From NCBI RefSeq assembly GCF_020991365.1, contig NZ_JAJLRA010000007.1, forward strand, positions 124,001 to 188,000: a stretch of DNA of 64,000 bases, in the 5' to 3' direction. The first letter of the stretch is position 1, and every line of letters begins with the position of its first letter. The notes under the pieces were generated by a model. That model was not told where the DNA came from. It was given only the letters and a program-made list of their open reading frames with translations, and ran no database searches. Origin of the DNA: Streptacidiphilus sp. ASG 303. Lineage in GTDB: Bacteria > Actinomycetota > Actinomycetes > Streptomycetales > Streptomycetaceae. Position numbers and translations under genes: made by a program. Shown here one piece after another: positions 1 to 8,080 of this stretch.

Positions 1-67
1 GGTCGACCAGCCCGGCGCCGCGGACCTCGGCGTCGCCGTGGTGCCGCAGGTCCGGGCCGCTCCGTGA
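1..67 (+). CDS. 3' end of a plus-strand gene, partial
   Basis: An open frame enters from the left edge and stops with TGA at 65-67. The last residues read GVAVVPQVRAAP. A small-residue strand followed by VVP close to a C terminus is often seen in LysR-type effector domains, but 21 residues are too few to assign a family. It converges on cbiX, whose stop lies 7 bases further on, so the corrin-ring operon ends here. Confidence 0.4.
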   Translation, partial: VDQPGAADLGVAVVPQVRAAP

Positions 68-74
68 CGGGGCG

Positions 75-1043
75 TCAGTGCGCATGCCGGCCGTCCCCGT
101 GCCCGCCGTGCCCGTCGTGGTGCCCGTGCCTGTCATGGTGTCCGTGCCCGTCGTGGTGCCCGTGCCCGTCGTGGTGGTGGGCGGGGTCGTCCGGGTGGTG
201 GTGGGGCCGCTGGGCGGCGCCGACCTTCCCCTCGAAGCCGGGCATGGCGACCCGGTACACGCAGGTGTCGCAGTTCATCCGCAGGTCGCCGGCGAGGGCC
301 TCGCGGTAGCGCTCCACGACCAGGCCGGCCAGCTCCTCGGCGGCGCCCATCACGGTGGCCCGCCGCACCTCGACGCCAGGGTGCGCCGCCGCCCACGCGG
401 CGGCCTGCCGGTCCACCCGCTCCGGCAGCACCCCCGTGAACAGGAAGTACGGCAGCACCACGACCCGCCGGGCGCCCAGCCGCCGGCACCGCTCCAGCCC
501 TGCGGCCACGTCCGGCGCGGCGAGGGAGACGAACGCGGTCTCCACCCCGGCCAGGCCGCGCCCCTCCCACAGCAGGCGGCCGACCTTGCAGACCTCGGCG
601 TTGGCGTCGGGGTCGGTGGAGCCGCGTCCCACCAGCAGCACGGTCGTCGAGGCGCGGTCGGCCGGGTCCAGCACCTCGTCCAGCCGCCGCTCCAGCACGG
701 CCAGCAGCGCCGGGTGCGGGCCGAGCGGCCGGCCGTAGGCGTACGAGGTGCCGGGGTGGCGCTCCCGCTCCCGGGCCAGCGCCGCCGGGATGTCGCCCTT
801 GGCGTGCCCGGCGGCGACGAGGACCAGCGGCACGGCGGCGAACCGCCGGACGCCGTCCGCCGCGAGGGCCGCGACGGCGTCGGCGAGCGGCGGCGGGGAC
901 AGCTCGATGAAGCCGCCCCCGACCGGTGTGCCGGGGAGCCGGCCGCGCAGGCCGTCGACGAAGCTGCGGAACGCCTCGGCGCCGGCCTCGTCGCGGGTGC
1001 CGTGCCCGACGACGAGCAGCGCGGGGGGCTGGGACGGGGTCAC
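75..1043 (-). CDS. cbiX: CbiX-type sirohydrochlorin cobaltochelatase with His-rich tail
   Basis: This 322-aa protein is predicted to insert Co2+ (or Fe2+) into sirohydrochlorin in the cytoplasm. Two chelatase halves are visible. The first begins LLVVGHGTRDEAG with the metal-binding His at about residue 14 and continues through AGHAKGDIP. The second begins LLVGRGSTDPDAN. After the catalytic domains come MNCDTC (residues 256-261), a match to the MXCXXC motif that houses a 4Fe-4S centre in the long CbiX of Bacillus megaterium, and a tail (about 281-322) with roughly 19 histidines in 42 residues. The GTG start at 1043 is preceded by GGAGG at a 6-base spacing. It is the last gene of the cobI operon. 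Confidence 0.93.
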   Translation of the reverse strand: MTPSQPPALLVVGHGTRDEAGAEAFRSFVDGLRGRLPGTPVGGGFIELSPPPLADAVAALAADGVRRFAAVPLVLVAAGHAKGDIPAALARERERHPGTSYAYGRPLGPHPALLAVLERRLDEVLDPADRASTTVLLVGRGSTDPDANAEVCKVGRLLWEGRGLAGVETAFVSLAAPDVAAGLERCRRLGARRVVVLPYFLFTGVLPERVDRQAAAWAAAHPGVEVRRATVMGAAEELAGLVVERYREALAGDLRMNCDTCVYRVAMPGFEGKVGAAQRPHHHPDDPAHHHDGHGHHDGHGHHDRHGHHDGHGGHGDGRHAH

Positions 1044-1089
1044 GTCGTGCCTCCAGGGGTGCGGGGGAGTGCGTGGGGGAGGGAGGGGG

Positions 1090-2892
1090 TCACTGCTGCC
1101 AGCGGTAGCCGCGCGGCGTGACCATGCGGCCCGCGACGCGGCGCGTGGCGGTGTTGCCGACGGTGACGACGGTGGTCATGTCGACGGTGGTGACGTCCAC
1201 GTCGGCGAGGGTGGTGACGGTGTGCCACTCGCCGGGGCGGGAGACCGCGCGGGCGACGCCGACGGGGGTGCCGGGGGCGCGGTGGGCGGCCAGGATCCCC
1301 AGGGCGGCGGGCAGCTGCCGGTCGCGGCCGCGGCTGCGCGGGTTGTAGAAGGTGACGACCAGGTCGGACTCGGCGGCCGCCCGCACCCGCCGCTCGATGA
1401 CCTCCCACGGGGTGTGCAGGTCGGACAGGGAGATCGCGACGTGGTCGTGCCCCAGCGGCGCGCCCAGCAGCGCGGCCGCGGCGAGGGCGGCGGTGACGCC
1501 GGGCACGCCCACCACGTCGATGTCCTCGCCCGCCTCCGCGAGGGCGGGGGAGGCCATGGCGTACACGCCCGCGTCGCCGCTGCCGACCAGCGCCACGGCC
1601 AGGCCCTCCCGGGCGAGGCGGACCGCGGTGCGGGCCCGCTCCTCCTCGGCGCCCAGGCCCGACTCCTCGGTGCGGGTGCCGGGGCGCAGCAGGTCGCGGA
1701 CCTGGTCGACGTACTGGTCGAGGCCGACGACGACGGAGGCGCGGCGCAGCTCGGCGCGGGCGCGGGGCGTGAGCAGGTCGCGGGCGCCGGGTCCGAGCCC
1801 GACCAGGGCGAGCCTGCCGCGCACGGCGCGGCGGGCGACGGCGGCGGTGCACATGGCCGCCCGGCCGTCGGGGACGGCACCGGGCACCGACGTCGACAGC
1901 CGCTTGGGGACGAGCAGTTCGCCGCCGGGGGCGGAGGCGAGCGCGGCGGCCTCGGCGACGCTGGGGGTGCCGACGGCGGCCAGCGGCGCGGCGGAGGGGT
2001 TGGGGACGGGGACGGCCGCCAGCACCCCGGCCGGGTGGGTGGTGAGCGGGACGCCGAGCGTGCGGGCGGCCTCCACGAGGCCGGGCTCGTCCGCCTTGGC
2101 GTCCACGGTGGAGAGCTCGGCGACGGAGGCGGCGGACAGTCCGGCGTCGGCCAGGGCCGCCCGGACCAGGGCCAGCACCTCGGCGGCGGGCGCGCCGCGG
2201 CTGGCGCCGACGCCGACGACGAGGGAGGCGGGGCGCAGGACGGCCGCGGGGGCGGCGGCGCCGCCGTCCGGACCGCCGTCCGGACCGCCGGCCGGCGGCC
2301 CGTCGGAGGCGCCGTCGGGGCCGCCGCCGGTGGCGCGGTCCGGTCCGCCGGTCCGGTCGCTGATCCGCAGGACGGGGGAGCCGGCGGGCGCGTCGGCGCG
2401 GACGCACGGCGGCAGGGCGGGCAGCGGCCGGGTGCGGTCGGCGTCCAGGCGGACCGGGGACCCGTCGAGGACGGCCCGGGTGACGGCCGCGACGTCGCCC
2501 TCCACGGGCAGGCCCAGGGCGTCGAGGCCGGGGATCCCGGCGGCGTCGGTGGCGGTGGTGACGACCGGCTGCGCGCCCAGGACGTCCGCCACCTCGGCGG
2601 CCAGCGCGTTGGCGCCGCCCGCGTGGCCGCCCAGCAGGGCCACCGCGAAGCGCCGGGCCTCGTCGACGCAGACCACGCCGGGGTCCTCGGCCTTGCCGGC
2701 GAGCAGCGGGGCGACGAGGCGGACGGTGGCGCCGGTGGCCAGGAAGCACACCAGCTGCCCGCACTCGGCGAACGCCCGGCGCACGGCCTCGGCCACCGGC
2801 CCGTCGTACACGGCGGTGCGGCCGGGCCAGGCGGCGGCCAGGTCGGCGGCGGCGCGGCGGCCGGCGGCGGTGGCGGCGACGATGCCGATCAC
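1090..2892 (-). CDS. cobJ: CbiG-CobJ fusion: cobalt-precorrin-5A hydrolase / precorrin-3B C17-methyltransferase
   Basis: This 600-aa bifunctional corrin-ring enzyme starts with the CbiG part (about 1-350). It opens IGIVAATAAGRR, has LGGHAGGANALA and the C-terminal VVGVGASRGAPAAEV segment, and would open the delta-lactone of cobalt-precorrin-5A. From about residue 360 a SAM-dependent tetrapyrrole methylase begins with LALVGLGPGARDLLTPRA and carries LVGSGDAGVYAMASP and VTFYNPRSR, typical of CobJ/CbiH, the ring-contraction methyltransferase. The chosen GTG at 2892 has GAGGAGG at a 9-base spacing and fits where CbiG proteins begin. A GTG at 3075 overlapping the cobL stop (GTGA) is in frame but would add 61 low-complexity residues. 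The gene lies between cobL and cbiX. Confidence 0.9.
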   Translation of the reverse strand: MIGIVAATAAGRRAAADLAAAWPGRTAVYDGPVAEAVRRAFAECGQLVCFLATGATVRLVAPLLAGKAEDPGVVCVDEARRFAVALLGGHAGGANALAAEVADVLGAQPVVTTATDAAGIPGLDALGLPVEGDVAAVTRAVLDGSPVRLDADRTRPLPALPPCVRADAPAGSPVLRISDRTGGPDRATGGGPDGASDGPPAGGPDGGPDGGAAAPAAVLRPASLVVGVGASRGAPAAEVLALVRAALADAGLSAASVAELSTVDAKADEPGLVEAARTLGVPLTTHPAGVLAAVPVPNPSAAPLAAVGTPSVAEAAALASAPGGELLVPKRLSTSVPGAVPDGRAAMCTAAVARRAVRGRLALVGLGPGARDLLTPRARAELRRASVVVGLDQYVDQVRDLLRPGTRTEESGLGAEEERARTAVRLAREGLAVALVGSGDAGVYAMASPALAEAGEDIDVVGVPGVTAALAAAALLGAPLGHDHVAISLSDLHTPWEVIERRVRAAAESDLVVTFYNPRSRGRDRQLPAALGILAAHRAPGTPVGVARAVSRPGEWHTVTTLADVDVTTVDMTTVVTVGNTATRRVAGRMVTPRGYRWQQ

Positions 2893-2943
2893 GGCAGGGG
2901 TCCTCCTCGGGTGGGGCGGCGCCCCGGTGGCGGGTCGGGGCGC

Positions 2944-2973
2944 GGCGCGGTCGGTCGCGGCGCGGTCGGTCGC
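2944..2973. repeat. Two identical 15-bp direct repeats in the cobL-cbiG/cobJ gap
   Basis: The unit GGCGCGGTCGGTCGC occurs twice head to tail between the cobL stop and the preferred cbiG-cobJ start. The frame is open through it and would encode a Ser/Thr-poor, Ala/Asp/Arg/Pro-rich linker if the upstream GTG at 3075 were used. Confidence 0.6.
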
Positions 2974-3071
2974 GAACGGGTCGGGCACGGCAGTCCCGGG
3001 TGGCGCGGGCGGGGTCGGGCCGGTCGCGCCGGGCCCGGAGGGCGCGGGCTGCGCCCCCGGTGCGGCACGGG

Positions 3072-4400
3072 TCACGGCAGGACCCCGTCCTGCCGCCGCG
3101 GGGCGCCCGGCCGGTGCCCCCACAGGACGAAGACGGGGTTGGCCGCGGCGAGCCGCACCACGTCGCCGGGCAGCGGCGCGAGCCGGGAGGACTGCAGCAG
3201 GACGCCGCCGTCCTCCAGCCCGGCGGCGCGCAGCGCGGCCCGCACGGCGGGGACCCGGTCGACCGCGGCGAGGGTGACGACCACGGTGCGGCGGGCGCGG
3301 GCGGCGCAGGCGGCGACGACGGCGGGCAGGGCTGCGCCGCCCCCGCCCACGAAGACCGCGTCGGGGTCGGGGAGCGCGGCCAGTGCCCGCGGCGCCTCGC
3401 CGTGCACCACGGAGACGTCCACGCCGTGGGCGCGGGCGTTCGCGGCGATCCGGGCGGCGCCGTCCGCGGTCCGCTCCACCGCGACCGCCGCCGCGCCGAG
3501 GCGGGCGCACTCCACGGCCACCGAGCCGCTGCCCGCGCCGACGTCCCACACCAGCGCGCCCGGGTGCGGCCCCAGCCTGGCCAGGGCCAGGGCGCGGACC
3601 TCGGCCTTGGTGACCATCGAGTCGCGGTGCTCGAACGCGTCCTCCGGCAGCGCCCACCCGGCCGGCGCGGGCGGCGCCCCCGCGAGGGTCCGCATCCCGC
3701 CCGGACCGCCCTCCGGGCCGCTCCCCGGGCCCAGGCAGAGCACCAGGTTGACGCCGGGCCAGGTGCGGGCCGCCGCCTCGGCGGGCGGGACCTCCTCGAC
3801 CCGCTCGTCCGGGCCGCCGAGGTCGGAGGCGACGACCAGCCGCCGCTCGACGCCCGGGGTGCGCAGCAGCGCCGCGCCGATCTCGGCGGGCCCGGCGCCG
3901 GGCGCGGTGAGCACGGCGGCCTTCCGGTGGGCGCGGCAGACGTTGTACGCGGTGTGCGGCGCCCGGCCGTGGGCGCTCACCACCACGGCGTCGTCCCAGG
4001 GCAGGCCGAGCCGGGCGAACGCCGCGGCGACCGAGGGGACGTCGGGCCGCACCTCCAGCCGGCGCGGGCCGAACCGCTCCCCGAGGGCCCGGACGACGCC
4101 GAAGAACCCGGGGTCGCCGGAGGCCAGCACCACGACCCGGCCGCCGTCGCGGGCGGCCTCCGCGGCGACGGCGTCCAGGGCGGGGGCGAGCGGTCCGAGG
4201 ACGACGCGGCGGGCCCGGGCCGGGACCGGCGCGGCCTCCAGGTGGCGGCGGGCGCCGGCCACCAGGGTGGCGGCGGCCAGCAGGGCGGCGTCGCCGGGCG
4301 GCAGCGGGTGCGGGCCCCGGCCGAGCACCGTGATCGGCGCCGGCCCGTGCGGGGGGGCCGGCGGGCCCTCCGGGGGGGCCGGCGGGGTGTGCGGGGTCAT
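3072..4400 (-). CDS. cobL: CobL, precorrin-6B C5,15-methyltransferase (decarboxylating), CbiE-CbiT fusion
   Basis: This 442-aa enzyme methylates C5 and C15 of the corrin ring and decarboxylates the C12 acetate. The N-terminal half (about 20-205) is the CbiE tetrapyrrole methylase, with ITVLGRGPHPLP, VVLASGDPGFFGV and VSAHGRAPHTAYN. The C-terminal half (about 235-440) is the CbiT SAM methyltransferase, with MVTKAEVRALAL, the glycine-rich WDVGAGSGSVAVE and the following VAVER. The ATG at 4400 has GGAGAGGAG upstream. A Pro/Gly-rich first 20 residues and a short Gly/Pro linker near 215-225 are not part of the folds. It sits 54 bases behind cobM in the cobI operon. Confidence 0.95.
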   Translation of the reverse strand: MTPHTPPAPPEGPPAPPHGPAPITVLGRGPHPLPPGDAALLAAATLVAGARRHLEAAPVPARARRVVLGPLAPALDAVAAEAARDGGRVVVLASGDPGFFGVVRALGERFGPRRLEVRPDVPSVAAAFARLGLPWDDAVVVSAHGRAPHTAYNVCRAHRKAAVLTAPGAGPAEIGAALLRTPGVERRLVVASDLGGPDERVEEVPPAEAAARTWPGVNLVLCLGPGSGPEGGPGGMRTLAGAPPAPAGWALPEDAFEHRDSMVTKAEVRALALARLGPHPGALVWDVGAGSGSVAVECARLGAAAVAVERTADGAARIAANARAHGVDVSVVHGEAPRALAALPDPDAVFVGGGGAALPAVVAACAARARRTVVVTLAAVDRVPAVRAALRAAGLEDGGVLLQSSRLAPLPGDVVRLAAANPVFVLWGHRPGAPRRQDGVLP

Positions 4401-4454
4401 GCGGGGGCGTCTCTCCTCTCCGAGGGTGCGGCGGGCGTCAGGGGGGAGGGGCGG

Positions 4455-5321
4455 TCAGCCGTCGGACGGCGGCGGGGCGCCCGTGCCCCCGGCGCGCAGC
4501 GCGCGCCGCGCCCGCCGGTCGGCCCGGCGGAAGGTGTGGAAGTGCCCGGGGTGGTAGAGGTGCGAGCGGGTGCCCTCGGCGGCGAGGGCCGGACCCACCA
4601 GGAACAGGGTGTGCTTCCACAGCCGGTGCGCTTTGACGGTGGCCTCCAGGGTGCCGACCGTGCAGTGCACCACCAGCTCCTCGGGCCAGGTCACCTGGTG
4701 GGCGACCACCACGGGGGTGTCCTCGGCGTACCCGCCCTCCCGCAGCTCGGCCGCCAGCTGCCCGCTGCGGGCCGCCGACAGGAAGACGGCCATGGTGGTG
4801 CCGTGCCGGGCGAACTCCCGCACCTCCTCGCCGGGCGGCATCGGGGTCCTCCCGCCGCCGAGCCGGGTGAGGACGACCGACTGGGCGACCTCCGGGACCG
4901 TCAGCTCCCGCTGCACGGCCGCCGCCGCCGCCGAGAAGGACGACACGCCGGGCACGACCTCCGTCTCCAGGCCCAGCGCCCGGCACCGCTCCAGCTGCTC
5001 CTGGACGGCGCCCCACAGCGACGGGTCGCCGGAGTGGATCCGGGCCACCCGCAGGCTGTCGCGGGCGGCCTCCCCGTACACGGCGAGGACGTCCTCCATG
5101 GGCACCAGCGAGGAGTCCACGATCCGGGCGTCCCCGCGGGCGTGCTCCAGCACCTCCTCCTGCACCAGGCTCGCCGCCCACACCACCACGTCGGCCGCGG
5201 CGATCGCCCGGGCGGCCCGGAAGGTCAGCAGGTCCGCGGCGCCCGGCCCGGCGCCCACGAAGACCACCTTCCCGCCGGTCCGTCCGGCCGCCGCCCCCGC
5301 CGTCCCGTCCTGCGCGCTCAC
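4455..5321 (-). CDS. cobM: CobM, precorrin-4 C11-methyltransferase
   Basis: This 288-aa SAM-dependent methylase adds the C11 methyl in corrin synthesis. Motifs include KVVFVGAGPGAADLLT near residue 20, VVWAASLVQEEVL, IHSGDPSLWGAVQEQ (the ADP-ribityl loop of CobM/CbiF), VPGVSSFSAAAA and VVLTRLGGGRTPMP. The GTG start at 5321 overlaps the cobI stop as GTGA, implying translational coupling. The C terminus has an extra Arg-rich segment after FHTFRRADRRARR. Confidence 0.95.
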   Translation of the reverse strand: MSAQDGTAGAAAGRTGGKVVFVGAGPGAADLLTFRAARAIAAADVVVWAASLVQEEVLEHARGDARIVDSSLVPMEDVLAVYGEAARDSLRVARIHSGDPSLWGAVQEQLERCRALGLETEVVPGVSSFSAAAAAVQRELTVPEVAQSVVLTRLGGGRTPMPPGEEVREFARHGTTMAVFLSAARSGQLAAELREGGYAEDTPVVVAHQVTWPEELVVHCTVGTLEATVKAHRLWKHTLFLVGPALAAEGTRSHLYHPGHFHTFRRADRRARRALRAGGTGAPPPSDG

Positions 5322-6055
5322 AGCTTCCCTCCCCGGGTGCCGCGGCGGGCGGGGCAGATCAGGGTGGAGAGGTACGGCTGCGGGCCGGAGCCGAGCTCGG
5401 CGGCCGGGCGGATCGACTCGCCCGGCAGTCCGAGCGAGGACCCCCACACGGCGCCGTCCGTGCGCCCGGTCTCCCGCAGCACCGCCGCCACCTCGTCCGC
5501 GACCCGGCCGAACTTGTAGGCCACCACCGTGCCGGTCCCCGCCAGGGCCTGCCGCAGCACGGCGGCGCCCGCGGTGACCGGCACCAGCGTCAGCGGCTCG
5601 GCCCCCTCGGCCAGGACGGTGCCGCTGCGCGCGGCGAGGTCCTGCATGGCGGTGATCCCGGGGACGGTCTCCACGACCGTGCCGGGCACGGCCTGCCGCA
5701 CCGTCAGGGCCAGGTAGGTGAAGGTGGAGTAGACGCCGGGGTCGCCGAGGGTGGCGAAGGCGACGGTGCCGCCGTCGCCGGCCGCGCGCAGCAGGGCGGC
5801 GACGCGCTCCCCGGCGGCGTCCCAGGCCGCCTCGCGGCGGGCGCGGTCCTCGCGCTCGTTCAGGGCGAAGACCACCCGGACGACCTTCTCCGGGCCGGTG
5901 TGGTGGAGCACGGTGGCCTCGGCGCGGCCCGCGCCGCCGCCGTCCATGACCGGCACCACCACGTACCGGGCCTCGCGCAGCACGCGCACGCCCTTGACGG
6001 TGACCAGCTCCGGGTCGCCCGGCCCCATGCCCACCCCGACCAGGCGGGGGCTCAC
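5318..6055 (-). CDS. cobI: CobI, precorrin-2 C20-methyltransferase
   Basis: This 245-aa enzyme is first in the operon. It transfers methyl from SAM to C20 of precorrin-2. LVGVGMGPGDPELVTVKGVR is the family opening, followed by FATLGDPGVYSTFTYL, VPGITAMQDLAARSG and YKFGRVADEV. The only in-frame initiator before an upstream stop is the GTG at 6055. No Shine-Dalgarno precedes it. The GTG instead overlaps the stop (GTGA) of a 43-codon leader ORF that does have one, so translation is probably coupled. The downstream cobM start overlaps the cobI stop. Confidence 0.95.
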   Translation of the reverse strand: MSPRLVGVGMGPGDPELVTVKGVRVLREARYVVVPVMDGGGAGRAEATVLHHTGPEKVVRVVFALNEREDRARREAAWDAAGERVAALLRAAGDGGTVAFATLGDPGVYSTFTYLALTVRQAVPGTVVETVPGITAMQDLAARSGTVLAEGAEPLTLVPVTAGAAVLRQALAGTGTVVAYKFGRVADEVAAVLRETGRTDGAVWGSSLGLPGESIRPAAELGSGPQPYLSTLICPARRGTRGGKL

Positions 6056-6183
6056 CGGCGCGGGCCGACGGGGGAGGGGGCGGCGGGCCGCCGTGCCGCG
6101 GGGAGGTGCCCCGCGGGGAGGGGGGAGCCCGGGGTGCGTCCGGGCGCGGGGGGCCGCTGCGCGGCGGCATGCGGAACACGCAT
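6052..6183 (-). CDS. Leader ORF between cobalamin riboswitch and cobI (43 codons)
   Basis: The ATG at 6183 lies 6 bases after GTGAGGAC, the only good Shine-Dalgarno sequence between the riboswitch and cobI. The ORF encodes a Pro/Ala/Arg-rich 43-residue peptide starting MRVPHAAAQRPP, with no recognisable domain, and its TGA overlaps the cobI GTG as GTGA. The same layout recurs before cobD. I infer that ribosomes loaded here are handed to cobI and that the riboswitch controls this loading. The peptide itself need not have a function. A chance ORF in GC-rich DNA remains possible. Confidence 0.45.
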   Translation of the reverse strand: MRVPHAAAQRPPAPGRTPGSPLPAGHLPAARRPAAPSPVGPRR

Positions 6184-6189
6184 GGCGGA

Positions 6190-6214
6190 GTCCTCACTCG
6201 GGGTCCTCGCCCCG
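6190..6214 (-). promoter_or_regulatory. Expression platform of riboswitch 1: hairpin plus Shine-Dalgarno
   Basis: On the minus strand a small hairpin (CGGGG, loop CGAGGA, CCCCG; 6199-6214) directly precedes AGTGAGGAC (6190-6198). The same stem with a one-base loop change precedes the same GTGAGGAC in the cobD leader. It probably links B12 binding to access of this ribosome site; I did not model the alternative pairing. Confidence 0.5.
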
Positions 6215-6221
6215 GTCGACG

Positions 6222-6412
6222 TGACGGCGGCCGGAGTCTCCTGGCTCCCGGATCGACGCACCCCCGGGCCTTCCAGCCGCGCGTTCGCGGCCGTGGCCGG
6301 CTCCCGCGGACGGACCGCGGGGTCGGGGGCACTCCCCGGTGACAGTGGCGGGACCGCGCCGGATTCGCACCGGACTTCCTCGTCATTGCCGCCGTGTGTG
6401 GCCCGGGAATCC
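6222..6412 (-). ncRNA. Cobalamin riboswitch 1 (cobI operon leader)
   Basis: The minus strand shows the cobalamin-aptamer landmarks in order: GGTGCGAATCCGG, the GCGGTCCCGCCACTGTCACC box (B12 box within it at 6338-6349) and, at the 3' side, GAGCCAGGAGACT (6235-6247). Binding of adenosylcobalamin is expected to shut off the cobI-cobM-cobL-cbiG/cobJ-cbiX operon. The ends are approximate. Confidence 0.93.
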
Positions 6413-6762
6413 CATCACGCCCCGCCCGCCCGGTCAACAGCGCCCCCGCCGCCCGCACCGCGGCCCGCCGCGCCGCCCGGCCGGGCGCGTGACGTGCGGC
6501 ACACCGGGGCCCGCCGGGCGGGGGCGCCCGCGATCCGCACCGGGGCCGCCGGGCGGCGCGGAAGCCCAGCGTGCGCGGGGTCCCGGGGGTGCGGGGGGTT
6601 GACGGGCGGTTGGGCCGCACGGGTGAATCCGGTAACCCGTCCGGGTGTCCCGTTCCTCCCGGTCGGAACCCGGATGCCCCCTCGGGCGTCCTCTCCTCAG
6701 GCGCGGCCCCGAACCGGTACGTCGAAGGACGGCGGGGGCCTCCGCCGGAAGGGCCTGTGGGG

Positions 6763-8001
6763 ATGGAGCTGACGAGCGGGGCGTTCCTCGCGCTCATCAC
6801 GGCGGTGCTGGTGCTGCTCACCGCGCTGGTCCTGGCCACGTGGAACCGGATACCGGGACCACGGGCCGTCCGCCACGGCGGCAGACTCGGCCTGCTCCTG
6901 CTCAACCAGGCCGCGGCCGTCCTGGTCGCCCTGGTGTGGCTGAACAACACCTACGCCTTCTACGAGAACTGGGACGACCTCCTCGGCAACAACGGCAACC
7001 AGGTCGCCCTCGGCCCGGACGGCGGCGGCCGGCCCCTGCCCGCCTCCCTCGCCGGACGGCCGGGCGGGCCGCGCCCGGTCCTGACCTTCGGCCCGTTCAC
7101 CCGCGACGTGATGGCGGCGACGGCGGTCGGGCCGCGCTCCCGCCTGCGCGGCGAGCTGTACGTGTGGCTGCCGCCGCAGTACCGCGAGCCCGCCTACCGG
7201 AACACGGCCTTCCCGGTCGTCGAACTGCTGCCCGGCCAGCCCGGTTCGCCGCGCACCTGGTTCGGGGCCATGGCCGCCGACCGCACGCTCGCCGGCCTGA
7301 TCGCCGCCCAGCGGGCCCGCCCGTTCATCCTCGTCTCGGCCACCATGAACTACACCGGCACCAAGGACACCGGGTGCGTGGACGTCCCGCACGGGCCCAG
7401 GGTCGACACCTGGCTGTCGAAGGACGTCCCCTGGCTGGTCGAGCACAGCCTGCGCGCCGCCCACGGCCCCCGGCACTGGGCCGTGATGGGGTACTCCGCG
7501 GGCGCCTACTGCGCGGTCGACCTCACCGTCAAGCACCCCGGCGTCTTCCACGCCGCGGTCAGCCTCTCCGGCTACAACGCCCCCGAGTCGCCCTTCGTCG
7601 TCCGCGACCCGGCGCTGCGCGCCGCCAACAGCCCGCTGCTGCGCCTGCGGCGCATGGCCGTGCAGCCCGACATCGCCCTGCTGATGGCGGGCAGCCTCCA
7701 GGACGGCCGGACGGTCGCCGACGGCCGGGCGCTGCTGGCGCAGCTGTCCCTCCCCGCCCACGGGACCACGCTCACCGTCGCCCGCGGCGGCCACAACACC
7801 TCGGTGTGGCAGGCGATGCTGCCCACCGCCCTGGAGTGGCTGACCCGCAACACGGCCGGCCCCGTGCCCGTCGCGGGCGGTCCCCCCGCGCCGCCGCCCC
7901 TGCACGCCCGGCCGCTGCGCAAGGAGGTCCACGCGGCCCCCGCCCCCGGTCAGGTCACCACGGCGCCGCCCCCCGCCGCCGCCGCCCCCCGCCGCCACTG
8001 A
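6763..8001 (+). CDS. Membrane-anchored esterase-D / mycolyltransferase-like alpha/beta hydrolase
   Basis: The 412-aa protein begins with two or more hydrophobic segments (AFLALITAVLVLLTALVLA and LGLLLLNQAAAVLVALVWL) and then an extracellular hydrolase of the putative-esterase (EstD/antigen 85) type. The nucleophile motif is MGYSAGAY near residue 245. Acid and base are likely in the segments after LLMAGSLQDG and at RGGHNTSVWQ. The last 60 residues are Pro/Ala-rich. ATG 6763 follows GGAAGGG; the in-frame GTG at 6757 is an alternative. It is the only plus-strand gene inside the B12 locus and converges with cobB. A B12 role is not shown by the sequence. Confidence 0.8.
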   Translation: MELTSGAFLALITAVLVLLTALVLATWNRIPGPRAVRHGGRLGLLLLNQAAAVLVALVWLNNTYAFYENWDDLLGNNGNQVALGPDGGGRPLPASLAGRPGGPRPVLTFGPFTRDVMAATAVGPRSRLRGELYVWLPPQYREPAYRNTAFPVVELLPGQPGSPRTWFGAMAADRTLAGLIAAQRARPFILVSATMNYTGTKDTGCVDVPHGPRVDTWLSKDVPWLVEHSLRAAHGPRHWAVMGYSAGAYCAVDLTVKHPGVFHAAVSLSGYNAPESPFVVRDPALRAANSPLLRLRRMAVQPDIALLMAGSLQDGRTVADGRALLAQLSLPAHGTTLTVARGGHNTSVWQAMLPTALEWLTRNTAGPVPVAGGPPAPPPLHARPLRKEVHAAPAPGQVTTAPPPAAAAPRRH

Positions 8002-8004
8002 GGC

Positions 8005-8072
8005 GGGCCGGCGGCCCGTCCGGCGGCGCGGGCCGGCCCCTCGGCGGGGACGGACCGGTCCGCCGCCCCGCC
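8005..8072. terminator. Inverted repeats between the convergent esterase and cobB genes
   Basis: Two GC-rich hairpins fill the gap: GGGCCGGC/GCCGGCCC (8005-8012 with 8032-8039) and GGCGGGG..CGGACCGGTCCG..CCCCGCC (8043-8072). There is no T tract, as usual in high-GC actinomycetes. They probably stop transcription from both sides. Confidence 0.45.
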
Positions 8073-8080
8073 GCAGGCCC

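Noticed and set aside
748-4557. 1269-codon plus-strand open frame opposite the cobJ/cobL genes
   Set aside because: It is a shadow frame; the minus strand encodes intact CbiG-CobJ and CobL.
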